Shown: positions 1-4,390 of the stretch, in pieces
Numbering within the stretch: position 1 is the first letter of the stretch
Layout: every line of letters starts with the position of its first letter
DNA from: JANNHK01 sp034408875
GTDB lineage: Bacteria; Actinomycetota; Acidimicrobiia; IMCC26256; PALSA-610
Assembly: GCA_034408875.1 (NCBI GenBank)
Contig: JAWXCJ010000204.1
Location: 1-5,988, forward strand
DNA length: 5,988 nucleotides
Reading direction: 5' to 3'
Position numbers and translations under genes: made by a program
Notes under the pieces: model-generated
What the model was told of the DNA's origin: nothing
The model's input: only the letters and a program-made list of their open reading frames with translations
Databases searched by the model: none

Positions 1-327
1 AAACGTTTGCACCAGACGCAGTTCCGTGAACGCGTCCTCACGGCGTACGCGTCTCGATGCGCGATCTGTCGCCTCCGGCACAGGGAACTCCTCGATGCTG
101 CACACATCCTCGGCGACAGTCACCCGAAGGGCGCGCCTGTGGTTCCCAACGGTCTCTCGCTCTGCAAGATTCACCACTCGGCGTTCGACGCCAACATCGT
201 CGGCATTCGCCCCGACTACGTGCTCGAGGTCCGCACCGACGCACTGCATCTGCCGAAGAAGCTCGTCAACCGCCCGAACCCCGACTTCCTCGAAGAGCGC
301 TACGACGAATTCCGCGCCGCGGGATAG
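1..327 (+). CDS. HNH endonuclease, C-terminal part (5' end outside window)
   Basis: The frame is open from the first base and ends at TAG 325-327, giving 108 visible residues. A TTG at base 7 is an internal Leu codon rather than a convincing start, so the gene almost certainly begins upstream. Visible residues include a CxxC knuckle (C20, C23), the AAHI motif with the first HNH histidine (H35), N50 in PNGLSL, and C55 with the H58-H59 pair followed by AFD. This order (CxxC, DAAHI, PNGL, KIHH) is typical of HNH_2-type nucleases related to McrA-like and restriction-associated proteins, which cut DNA using one metal ion in a beta-beta-alpha fold. The C55/H58 pair probably completes a structural zinc site with C20/C23. 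The partner and target cannot be told from this fragment. A missing N-terminal domain would decide between a modification-dependent restriction enzyme and an orphan nuclease. The next gene on the same strand starts 59 bp downstream with its own promoter. Confidence 0.87.
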   Translation, partial: KRLHQTQFRERVLTAYASRCAICRLRHRELLDAAHILGDSHPKGAPVVPNGLSLCKIHHSAFDANIVGIRPDYVLEVRTDALHLPKKLVNRPNPDFLEERYDEFRAAG

Positions 328-337
328 CGCGTACTGT

Positions 338-358
338 TCGTCAGGAATTACTTGACGA
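338..358. promoter_or_regulatory. Palindrome over the -35 element of the HTH gene (putative operator)
   Basis: TCGTCA (338-343) and TGACGA (353-358) form a perfect 6-bp inverted repeat separated by 9 bp and centred on base 348. Three further symmetric pairs (336/360, 345/351, 347/349) extend the dyad. The right arm overlaps the TTGACG -35 hexamer at 352-357, so a bound protein would block RNA polymerase. Because the gene immediately downstream encodes a DNA-binding protein, autoregulation is the simplest reading. This is an inference from position and symmetry only. With a 9-nt loop and no T-tract it is a poor terminator for the upstream nuclease gene. Confidence 0.45.
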
Positions 359-380
359 TCGACTAATATCTCCGTACGCT
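352..380 (+). promoter_or_regulatory. Promoter of the HTH gene, leaderless transcript predicted
   Basis: TTGACG (352-357) matches five of six bases of the TTGACA -35 consensus. A 17-bp spacer leads to TACGCT (375-380), which fits the TANNNT -10 pattern. The expected transcription start, 6-7 nt beyond the -10, falls on the A of the ATG at 387 or one base before it. No purine-rich ribosome site precedes that ATG. The mRNA is therefore predicted to start at its own start codon, a common arrangement in actinobacteria. Confidence 0.6.
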
Positions 381-386
381 CGGCCA

Positions 387-899
387 ATGGACCTCCTCGG
401 TGTCCACGAAATCGCCGAGCTACTCGGCCTCAGCAGACAGCGAGTACATCAGCTCGCCTCGCAGGCTGACTTTCCCAAACCGATCGCGCGACTCAACGCG
501 GGCGACATCTGGACGCGCGCCGATATCGAGCAATGGAGAAACAAGATGCGACCATTCCGGAAGCAACAAGTTCCGCGGGTACCGGCTCGCGATCCCGAAC
601 GTCCGCAAGACGACCCCTGGGATGCCGATGCCGTCCGCTTCCTGCTCGGCAAACCCGAGGGCGGCGCTTGGACGCGGGGCGACTTGATGGAGTGCCTGCG
701 TAAGCAGGGCAACAGGGTCCGTCGTCAGCCGGATCGCGTTCGAGAAGCAACGCGTCTCGGCGATCGATACCACGTCGAGCAAAAGCCCGATCCTGGCGGC
801 AAGACCGTCCACTTCTTCCGAAACGACAGGGGCGCACCTCGCCCCTACCCCGGCAGTGCCGCCGAACGACGCGCTTGGCTGCGCTCAGACGCTTCGTAG
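387..899 (+). CDS. AlpA/MerR-like helix-turn-helix DNA-binding protein
   Basis: This is a 170-residue protein. Residues 3-24 (VHEIAELLGLSRQRVHQLA region) form a MerR/excisionase-type helix-turn-helix. They are followed by the FPKPIARLNAGDIW segment (29-42) and an RADIEQW helix (44-50), an order seen in AlpA-like regulators and small winged-helix proteins of actinobacteria. Residues 56-72 are a charged linker. Residues 75-150 are not recognised, but the sequence WTRGDLMECL, then a basic helix (VRRQPDRVREATRLG), then a Gly-containing hairpin (EQKPDPGGKTVHFF) suggests a second winged helix; this is inference. The frame is open back to base 57, but ATG 387 is chosen because the promoter points exactly at it and the HTH begins there. 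Upstream codons would lie inside the HNH gene. The protein probably acts as a local transcription factor, possibly autoregulatory through the palindrome at 338-358. It ends 12 bp from the stop of the convergent nuclease gene. Confidence 0.78.
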   Translation: MDLLGVHEIAELLGLSRQRVHQLASQADFPKPIARLNAGDIWTRADIEQWRNKMRPFRKQQVPRVPARDPERPQDDPWDADAVRFLLGKPEGGAWTRGDLMECLRKQGNRVRRQPDRVREATRLGDRYHVEQKPDPGGKTVHFFRNDRGAPRPYPGSAAERRAWLRSDAS

Positions 900-911
900 A
901 CGGCGATCGGC

Positions 912-1433
912 TCAGCTTGTGACACCCGCGCAGGTGTCGGGCGACCAGAGTCCGCGATCGGCGGCACGGGCGTCGGCCTCGGCGGCCTGGAACTCGTCCT
1001 GATACCGGTACGGGAGTTCGTACGTGTATTCATGCGCGTACCCCTGCGCGACCATCTCCTCGTTCACGTGGCGGCCGTCGGGTAACCACACGTACGCGAG
1101 TACGCGCCCGTAGCGATCCAACTCACCTTGCGTCGGGTCGAGTTCGAGGTACACCGATTCGCCGTCGAGCAGTTCGTGTGCGTACTCCGAGGCTTCCTCG
1201 CCGAAGCACTGCACCGGCTGGCGGGGGTCGACGGTCTCGGGCGTGTCGATGCCGATGAGCCGCACCGAGTCGCCGTTCGTCAACCGAACCGTGTCGCCGT
1301 CGACGACGCGTTCGACGTCGTACGGCCCCGTCGCACGGCTCGGGACCGACTCGGCTCGAGAAACGGGGCCGTCGTCACCGCCGCACGCGGCCAGCAGGAG
1401 CGCGGCGGCGACGAGCACTCGGCCGGTGATCAC
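912..1433 (-). CDS. Lipoprotein thermonuclease (staphylococcal nuclease family)
   Basis: This 173-residue protein reads from GTG at 1433-1431 to TGA at 914-912. Residues 1-16 are a hydrophobic signal ending in the lipobox LAAC with C17 as the lipidated cysteine, followed by a short GGDDG spacer and a flexible stretch to about residue 36. Residues 38-167 are a full SNase domain. The known active-site set of staphylococcal nuclease can be matched: calcium ligands D45, D47 and D63, catalytic R58, E66 in the IDTPE motif, and R110 in DRYGRVLAY. The VNEEMVAQGYA and ADRGLW motifs of the C-terminal half are also present. The expected activity is calcium-dependent hydrolysis of DNA and RNA outside the membrane, for nutrient salvage or clearance of foreign DNA. 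C76 and C168 could form a disulfide; this is not a known family feature. The ribosome site is weak. The gene is divergent from the antitoxin gene (64 bp apart) and convergent with the HTH gene. Confidence 0.95.
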   Translation of the reverse strand: MITGRVLVAAALLLAACGGDDGPVSRAESVPSRATGPYDVERVVDGDTVRLTNGDSVRLIGIDTPETVDPRQPVQCFGEEASEYAHELLDGESVYLELDPTQGELDRYGRVLAYVWLPDGRHVNEEMVAQGYAHEYTYELPYRYQDEFQAAEADARAADRGLWSPDTCAGVTS

Positions 1434-1470
1434 GGTCGGATTCTCGCCCAGACCTGCTCCAGGACGGTGT

Positions 1471-1498
1471 TGCCTGCATGCCTGCTAGTATGCCTACA
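1471..1498. repeat. Three TGCCTRCW direct repeats at the toxin-antitoxin promoter (putative operator)
   Basis: TGCCTGCA (1471-1478), TGCCTGCT (1479-1486) and TGCCTACA (1491-1498) are three near-identical octamers. The first two are adjacent and the third follows after AGTA. They cover the -10-like hexamer and reach the first base of the antitoxin ATG. A GCATGC palindrome (1476-1481) spans the junction of the first two. Ribbon-helix-helix antitoxins commonly repress their own promoters by binding such short repeats, so this is a likely autoregulatory operator. It may also affect the divergent nuclease gene. Confidence 0.5.
1486..1491 (+). promoter_or_regulatory. -10-like element of the toxin-antitoxin operon, leaderless start
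   Basis: TAGTAT fits TANNNT and ends 6 nt before the ATG at 1498, so transcription would begin at or within a base of the start codon. No Shine-Dalgarno sequence is present between the hexamer and the ATG. No convincing -35 hexamer is found 16-19 bp upstream, which weakens the call. The second octamer repeat ends on the first base of the element. Confidence 0.42.
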
Positions 1499-1794
1499 TG
1501 GCCCAGATGACCTGGCGCCCCGATCCGGACCTGCTCGACCGGGTGCGGCGCGCGGCAGTGCAGCGAGGTTGGAGCATGAACGAGTACGTCAGCGCGGTAC
1601 TGAACGCCGCCACCGACCCTTCGCTTGCGGGCGACGACGCCGCGCAACTCCGTGAGCGCCTCGCGCGGGTGGGCCTGCTCGTCACCCCGACAAATCCTCG
1701 GCGCCGCCCCGACCCGAAGGCCGTGACGCGGGCGCGCCGGCGCGCGGCTGTGGGTGCGCCACTGACCGAGTACGTGGCCGACGGCCGGCGTTGA
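1498..1794 (+). CDS. Ribbon-helix-helix antitoxin (VapB-type)
   Basis: This 98-residue basic protein has the N-terminal pattern of an Arc/CopG ribbon-helix-helix fold. A short strand at residues 3-7 (QMTWR) is followed by helix one (PDLLDRVRRAAVQRG, 10-24), the turn with S26, and helix two (NEYVSAVLNAA, 28-38). Such proteins bind DNA as dimers through the strand. Residues 58-98 are Arg/Pro-rich and end in LTEYVADGRR, resembling the toxin-covering tail of VapB antitoxins. The antitoxin role rests mainly on the partner: its TGA (1792-1794) overlaps the TTG start of a PIN toxin gene, the usual order for such pairs. The repeats over its promoter suggest that it represses its own operon. ATG 1498 is supported by the -10-like hexamer; an in-frame ATG at 1507 is a possible alternative that would trim the strand. 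Confidence 0.8.
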   Translation: MAQMTWRPDPDLLDRVRRAAVQRGWSMNEYVSAVLNAATDPSLAGDDAAQLRERLARVGLLVTPTNPRRRPDPKAVTRARRRAAVGAPLTEYVADGRR

Positions 1795-2237
1795 CCGGCC
1801 CTGTCTTCGCCGACTCGTCTGCGCTCGTCAAGCTCTACGCGGACGAGGACGGCCACGAGGTTGTGCGTGCCCTGGCGCCGATAGCCGTTTCCCAGATCGC
1901 GCGCGTCGAGGTTCCGGCGGCGATCTGGCGCAAGCAGCGGGTTGAAGGCATCGATCCGGTCGACGCCCGTACGCTCGTCGAAGACTTCGAAGCCGACTAC
2001 TTCGGTACCACGTCGGAGCCCGCGCGGTTTGCCACGGTCGTCGTCGACGCTTCGGTGCTCGATGCCGCCGCCCATCTTTGCGGCACCCACGGCTTGCGCG
2101 CCTACGACGCTGTCCAACTCTCGTGCGCGTTGGCTGCGCGGGCAGCCGATCCGGGCTGTCGCACGCTCGCGGCCTACGACGACGCGCTACGAGCGGCGGC
2201 CGCGCGCGAGGGGTTCACCCTCGTTCCGTACGTGTGA
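1791..2237 (+). CDS. PIN-domain ribonuclease toxin (VapC-type)
   Basis: This 148-residue protein spans one PIN domain. The four conserved acidic positions can be located: D8 in FADSSALVKLY, E40 in ARVEVPAA, D106 in LRAYDAVQL and D130 in AAYDDAL. These residues hold the magnesium or manganese ions that cut RNA; VapC toxins typically cleave tRNA or rRNA and stop translation. Sequence runs from an N-terminal Asp strand to a C-terminal GFTLVPYV strand, so the toxin looks complete and active. TTG at 1791 is the only suitable start: it shares the four bases TTGA with the antitoxin stop, indicating translational coupling, and no ribosome site is visible. Making the toxin only behind the antitoxin, from a poor start codon, would keep the antitoxin in excess. 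The gene ends 3 bp from the stop of the convergent zinc-ribbon gene, with no terminator visible between them. Confidence 0.93.
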   Translation: MTGPVFADSSALVKLYADEDGHEVVRALAPIAVSQIARVEVPAAIWRKQRVEGIDPVDARTLVEDFEADYFGTTSEPARFATVVVDASVLDAAAHLCGTHGLRAYDAVQLSCALAARAADPGCRTLAAYDDALRAAAAREGFTLVPYV

Positions 2238-2240
2238 GCG

Positions 2241-2762
2241 CTACTCGTTGCAGAGGTCGCAGAGTCCGGTGGCCGGGAGCGCGAGGTGGTGGATCGGGCA
2301 GACCGGGCGCACGAAGTCCTCACGGGTCCGGCGCGCCGCGGCGGCGCGGCTGCGCGAGATCTGAGGTGACAACTGCGGGCGGCCACCGTCGGCGGGCATC
2401 TTCGCCCCGAAGTGCTTGTGGCCTTCGAACCGTTCCTGCGCCGCGTACAAGTCGATGTCGGGCGGTGTCGTACCGAGCAGTTCGGTGACCGCTTCCGTGT
2501 AGCCGGGGCCGATGGTCCCGTCGGCCTTGACGCAGAACGCGGAGAGCATCGGCTCCTCGCGCTTGCGGCACTCCTGCGCGACGGATTCGAGCACGCCGCC
2601 GATCCAGTAGTGGGCGAGCCGCTTCGTGCGGACGTCGCTGGCGTCTTGCACCTGGAGGGCGAGTTCCTTGGTCGTGATCAGCGCGCCGTAACGGGCCGCG
2701 ATCTGCGTCAGGATCGGTCGTGCCGCATCGGCCCACGCTTGCTGATCAGATTCCGTAGTCAC
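2241..2762 (-). CDS. Uncharacterised protein with C-terminal zinc ribbon
   Basis: I do not recognise a characterised function. The protein has 173 residues. GTG 2762-2760 is chosen because GGAGG lies 8 nt upstream; the frame stays open to 2819, but that extension has no such support. Residues 8-97 look like one compact domain: a helix, YGALITTKELALQVQ (25-39), RLAHYWIGGVLESVAQEC (48-65), then EEPMLSAFCVKADGTIGPGY (69-88). This order recalls the DNA-binding core of alkyltransferase-like proteins, but the PCHR active-site motif is absent; the likeness is inference. Residues 98-150 are a polar linker rich in Arg and Ala. The tail holds C155-x2-H158 and C168-x2-C171, a plausible zinc ribbon, ending CNE. 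No signal peptide or membrane segment is seen, so it is cytoplasmic and possibly nucleic-acid binding. It lies downstream of the Calx-beta gene on the same strand with a 135-bp gap containing hairpins, so it is probably transcribed separately. Confidence 0.86.
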   Translation of the reverse strand: MTTESDQQAWADAARPILTQIAARYGALITTKELALQVQDASDVRTKRLAHYWIGGVLESVAQECRKREEPMLSAFCVKADGTIGPGYTEAVTELLGTTPPDIDLYAAQERFEGHKHFGAKMPADGGRPQLSPQISRSRAAAARRTREDFVRPVCPIHHLALPATGLCDLCNE

Positions 2763-2770
2763 ACAAACAC

Positions 2771-2775
2771 CCTCC
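2771..2775 (-). promoter_or_regulatory. Ribosome binding site of the zinc-ribbon gene
   Basis: On the minus strand GGAGG is followed by 8 nt and then the GTG at 2762-2760. This is near-ideal spacing, and it decides the start against longer readings of the same frame. It is the clearest ribosome site in the window. Confidence 0.75.
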
Positions 2776-2780
2776 GGCCT

Positions 2781-2795
2781 GGCCCGATACGGGCC
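2781..2795. repeat. Perfect GC hairpin just upstream of the ribosome site
   Basis: GGCCCG-ATA-CGGGCC is a perfect 6-bp inverted repeat with a 3-nt loop, placed 5 nt upstream of the GGAGG of the zinc-ribbon gene. In RNA it would be a very stable stem on either strand. It has no T-tract, so it is not a standard terminator. It may insulate or regulate translation of the gene at 2762, or may be part of a protein-binding site. Confidence 0.45.
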
Positions 2796-2826
2796 GCGGC
2801 ACACTCGACGACACCCCAACCGTACT

Positions 2827-2838
2827 CCCCGGTCGGGG
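2827..2838. repeat. Short GC inverted repeat
   Basis: CCCCG-GT-CGGGG is a 5-bp inverted repeat; in RNA it would fold as four pairs with a GGTC (or GACC) loop. It sits between the Calx-beta stop and the zinc-ribbon gene, with no T-tract on either side. It may help end or pause transcription from the Calx-beta gene, but this is weakly supported. Confidence 0.3.
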
Positions 2839-2858
2839 GCGCGAGAGAAGCATGTCGA

Positions 2859-2881
2859 CAGAAATACGGCCTGGTGGGCCG
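2859..2881 (-). terminator. Weak intrinsic-terminator-like hairpin after the Calx-beta gene
   Basis: Read on the minus strand, CGGCC (2881-2877), loop CACCA and GGCCG (2871-2867) form a 5-bp GC stem beginning 16 nt after the TGA at 2900-2898. It is followed by TATTTCTG, a partly T-rich run. The position is right for a terminator, but the stem is short and the tract imperfect. Termination here may depend on Rho or also use the inverted repeats further downstream. Confidence 0.4.
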
Positions 2882-2897
2882 ATCGCAGCCTCGGCGC

Positions 2898-4292
2898 TCA
2901 GTCGTTGTCGAAGATCTTGGCGGTCGCCTTGCCGTCGACGACAGTCGCGTTCGACACGTTCGAGACCTGCACGAGGAACTGTTCCGTGCGTTCGACGGTC
3001 AGGTCGCCCCTCACCGAGACGGGGACCGTCTTGGTCTGGCGGCCGGCGTAGATCGTGAACGTCGTGTTCTTGGTGACGTAGTCGGTGCCCGCCACTGCGG
3101 TCTTGTTGACCGTCGTGAAACGGAAGCGGACGGGTTGCTCGGCCGGTTTCGACAGCGAGATCGTGAACACCAGCTGTTGCGAGCCGCTGTTGCCCTCGGT
3201 CACGGTCACGTCGCCGATCGTCATGCCCGGCGGGTCGTCGTCGACGATCGTGCCCGTCGCGGTGCCCGTGCCGATCGACGCGCCGATCGGGTTCGACAGC
3301 GCGACGGTGAAGGTCTCGTCGAGCTCGCCGAGCACGTCGCCCTTCACGGTGACCGTGACGTCGTGCGCGGTCTGGCCCGGTGCGAACGTCACCGTGCGGC
3401 TCTTCTTCGCGAAGTCACTGCCGCCGAGCGCGGTGCCGTTGTTGGTGTTGAACTTCACCTTCACCGGCGTCGCCGACGGGGCCGACAGCGTCAGGGGAAA
3501 CGTCGCGAGCGCGACCGCGCCCTTGGCACCCTCGACCACGCCGGCGTCACCGATCGAGACGGTGACGCCTGCACCGATTGTGGTCGTCGTCGTGCTCGGT
3601 GCAACGGTCGTTGTCGTCGGTCCCGGGCCGGTGCCCGGCGGCGGAGTGAGCGTGACGTCCATGTCGACGAACGGGTCACCGGCGACCGCGGGCAACTCCA
3701 ACCACTCGTTGATGGCAGCGACGGTCGGCGCGCCCGCGCATCCGGGCGAGGCCGACGCGATCTTCGGGATCCCGAACGAATAGTTCAGGAGGTACGCGTT
3801 GCCGGACTCCTCGTCGTAGGCGAAGCCTTCGTCTTCGTCGACCGCAATCGTGAACGGCCCGATCGCGCAGTTGACGAGCACGCCGACATGGTCACCGATC
3901 GACGTCATCTTCAGGCGCGCCTTGCCGTTGAGCGTCATGTTCCCGGTCTGGGGGTTCACGGTGCCGGTGAGGTCCTGCGTCATCTCTGGTGTCACCAGCA
4001 CCTCGACGTCGAAGTCCTCGTCGACGACGGGGAGGTACAGCGAGAACTCCTGGGCCGGGAACACGAACCCGCCGGCCGGGAACGTCAACGCGCCCGCCGC
4101 GTTGACGGTGCCGGGAACGAGCTGGTCGGGGATGAGCTCGAACCCGAACGTCGGCGCGTCGACGAACCCGTACAGCTCCATCGTGATCGCACCCGGGTTC
4201 CCGACGGCGGCGTCCGCCGACAGCGCGCCGAACGCACCGACCCCCGCCAACGACGCGACAACGAGCGCGCCCGCGACCACCTTCCGCCTCAT
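2898..4292 (-). CDS. Secreted protein with two Calx-beta domains
   Basis: This 464-residue protein starts at ATG 4292-4290; a G-rich run (GGGGGGAC) just upstream serves as ribosome site. Residues 1-29 are a Sec signal peptide: MRRK, a hydrophobic core, then cleavage after ADA near residue 28. Residues 30-214 form an unrecognised extracellular domain of alternating hydrophobic strands, with acidic runs (DEDFDVEV, DEDEGF) and two cysteines (C142, C185) that could pair. Residues 216-240 are a Pro/Thr linker with TTTT and TTTTT runs. Calx-beta domain one covers about 243-353 and domain two about 357-464. Each shows VxEG near the start, a GTALGGSDF or TAVAGTDY turn, TFAPGQ or TIYAGR, and a closing DDD or DND. 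Calx-beta repeats usually bind calcium and serve in adhesion or surface proteins. The chain stops right after the second DND with no sorting signal or membrane anchor, so release or non-covalent attachment is likely. It is divergent from the lipoprotein hydrolase. Confidence 0.92.
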   Translation of the reverse strand: MRRKVVAGALVVASLAGVGAFGALSADAAVGNPGAITMELYGFVDAPTFGFELIPDQLVPGTVNAAGALTFPAGGFVFPAQEFSLYLPVVDEDFDVEVLVTPEMTQDLTGTVNPQTGNMTLNGKARLKMTSIGDHVGVLVNCAIGPFTIAVDEDEGFAYDEESGNAYLLNYSFGIPKIASASPGCAGAPTVAAINEWLELPAVAGDPFVDMDVTLTPPPGTGPGPTTTTVAPSTTTTTIGAGVTVSIGDAGVVEGAKGAVALATFPLTLSAPSATPVKVKFNTNNGTALGGSDFAKKSRTVTFAPGQTAHDVTVTVKGDVLGELDETFTVALSNPIGASIGTGTATGTIVDDDPPGMTIGDVTVTEGNSGSQQLVFTISLSKPAEQPVRFRFTTVNKTAVAGTDYVTKNTTFTIYAGRQTKTVPVSVRGDLTVERTEQFLVQVSNVSNATVVDGKATAKIFDND

Positions 4293-4338
4293 GACGTCCC
4301 CCCGGTACCCGGCCCCGCGTTTGGCAGCTCGAACCAGC

Positions 4339-4368
4339 ACGCTAGGGGGATGCGCCCCAGATTGGCAA
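4339..4368 (-). promoter_or_regulatory. Promoter of the Calx-beta gene
   Basis: On the minus strand TTGCCA (4368-4363) is followed by an 18-bp spacer and TAGCGT (4344-4339), which fits TANNNT. Transcription would start near 4332, leaving a leader of about 40 nt that contains the G-rich ribosome site before ATG 4292. The -35 hexamer lies inside the palindrome GATTG-G-CAATC at 4360-4370. Confidence 0.5.
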
Positions 4369-4370
4369 TC
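4360..4370. promoter_or_regulatory. Palindrome in the divergent control region (putative shared operator)
   Basis: GATTG-G-CAATC has perfect 5-bp arms around one central base. It covers the -35 element of the Calx-beta promoter and lies 7 bp upstream of the -10-like hexamer of the hydrolase gene, so one bound protein could control both. It is short, and chance occurrence cannot be excluded. Confidence 0.33.
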
Positions 4371-4377
4371 AGTGACA

Positions 4378-4383
4378 TAACGT
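4378..4383 (+). promoter_or_regulatory. -10-like element of the lipoprotein hydrolase gene, leaderless start
   Basis: TAACGT fits TANNNT and ends 7 nt before the ATG at 4391, placing the transcription start at the start codon or one base before it. The bases between (CCGCTCC) hold no ribosome site. No good -35 hexamer is found at 16-19 bp; the TTGGCA at 4362-4367 is too close to serve. Confidence 0.4.
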
Positions 4384-4390
4384 CCGCTCC

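Noticed and set aside
364..369. TAATAT as the -10 of the HTH gene
   Set aside because: It is only 6 bp from TTGACG, and no -35 lies 16-18 bp upstream of it. TACGCT at 375-380 has exact 17-bp spacing. It could still be a secondary start.
57..386. N-terminal extension of the HTH protein back to base 57
   Set aside because: The added sequence lies mostly inside the HNH gene in another frame and is Arg/Pro-rich nonsense. The promoter and the HTH domain both point to ATG 387.
900..911. Bidirectional terminator between the convergent HTH and thermonuclease genes
   Set aside because: The gap is only 12 bp, and I found no hairpin with a T-tract in it or in the flanking gene ends.
1494..2117. Minus-strand open frame of 207 codons opposite the toxin-antitoxin pair
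   Set aside because: It is an Arg-rich shadow with no motif, opposite two well-supported genes with conserved PIN and ribbon-helix-helix features.
2763..2819. Longer start for the zinc-ribbon protein at 2819
   Set aside because: The extra 19 residues are Arg/Cys-rich and overlap the GGAGG ribosome site and hairpin. GTG 2762 has ideal spacing to that site.
3572..3640. GTC/GTT/GTG-rich repetitive tract as a possible microsatellite or regulatory repeat
   Set aside because: On the minus strand it encodes the Thr/Pro linker between domains, so protein-level low complexity explains it.
4293..4340. Longer start for the Calx-beta protein at 4340
   Set aside because: It would put 16 charged residues ahead of a normal signal peptide and would lie within the -10 and leader of its own promoter.
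4362..4367. TTGGCA as the -35 of the lipoprotein hydrolase gene
   Set aside because: The spacer to TAACGT is only 10 bp, and there is no -10 at 17 bp. The same bases read better as the -35 of the opposite promoter.
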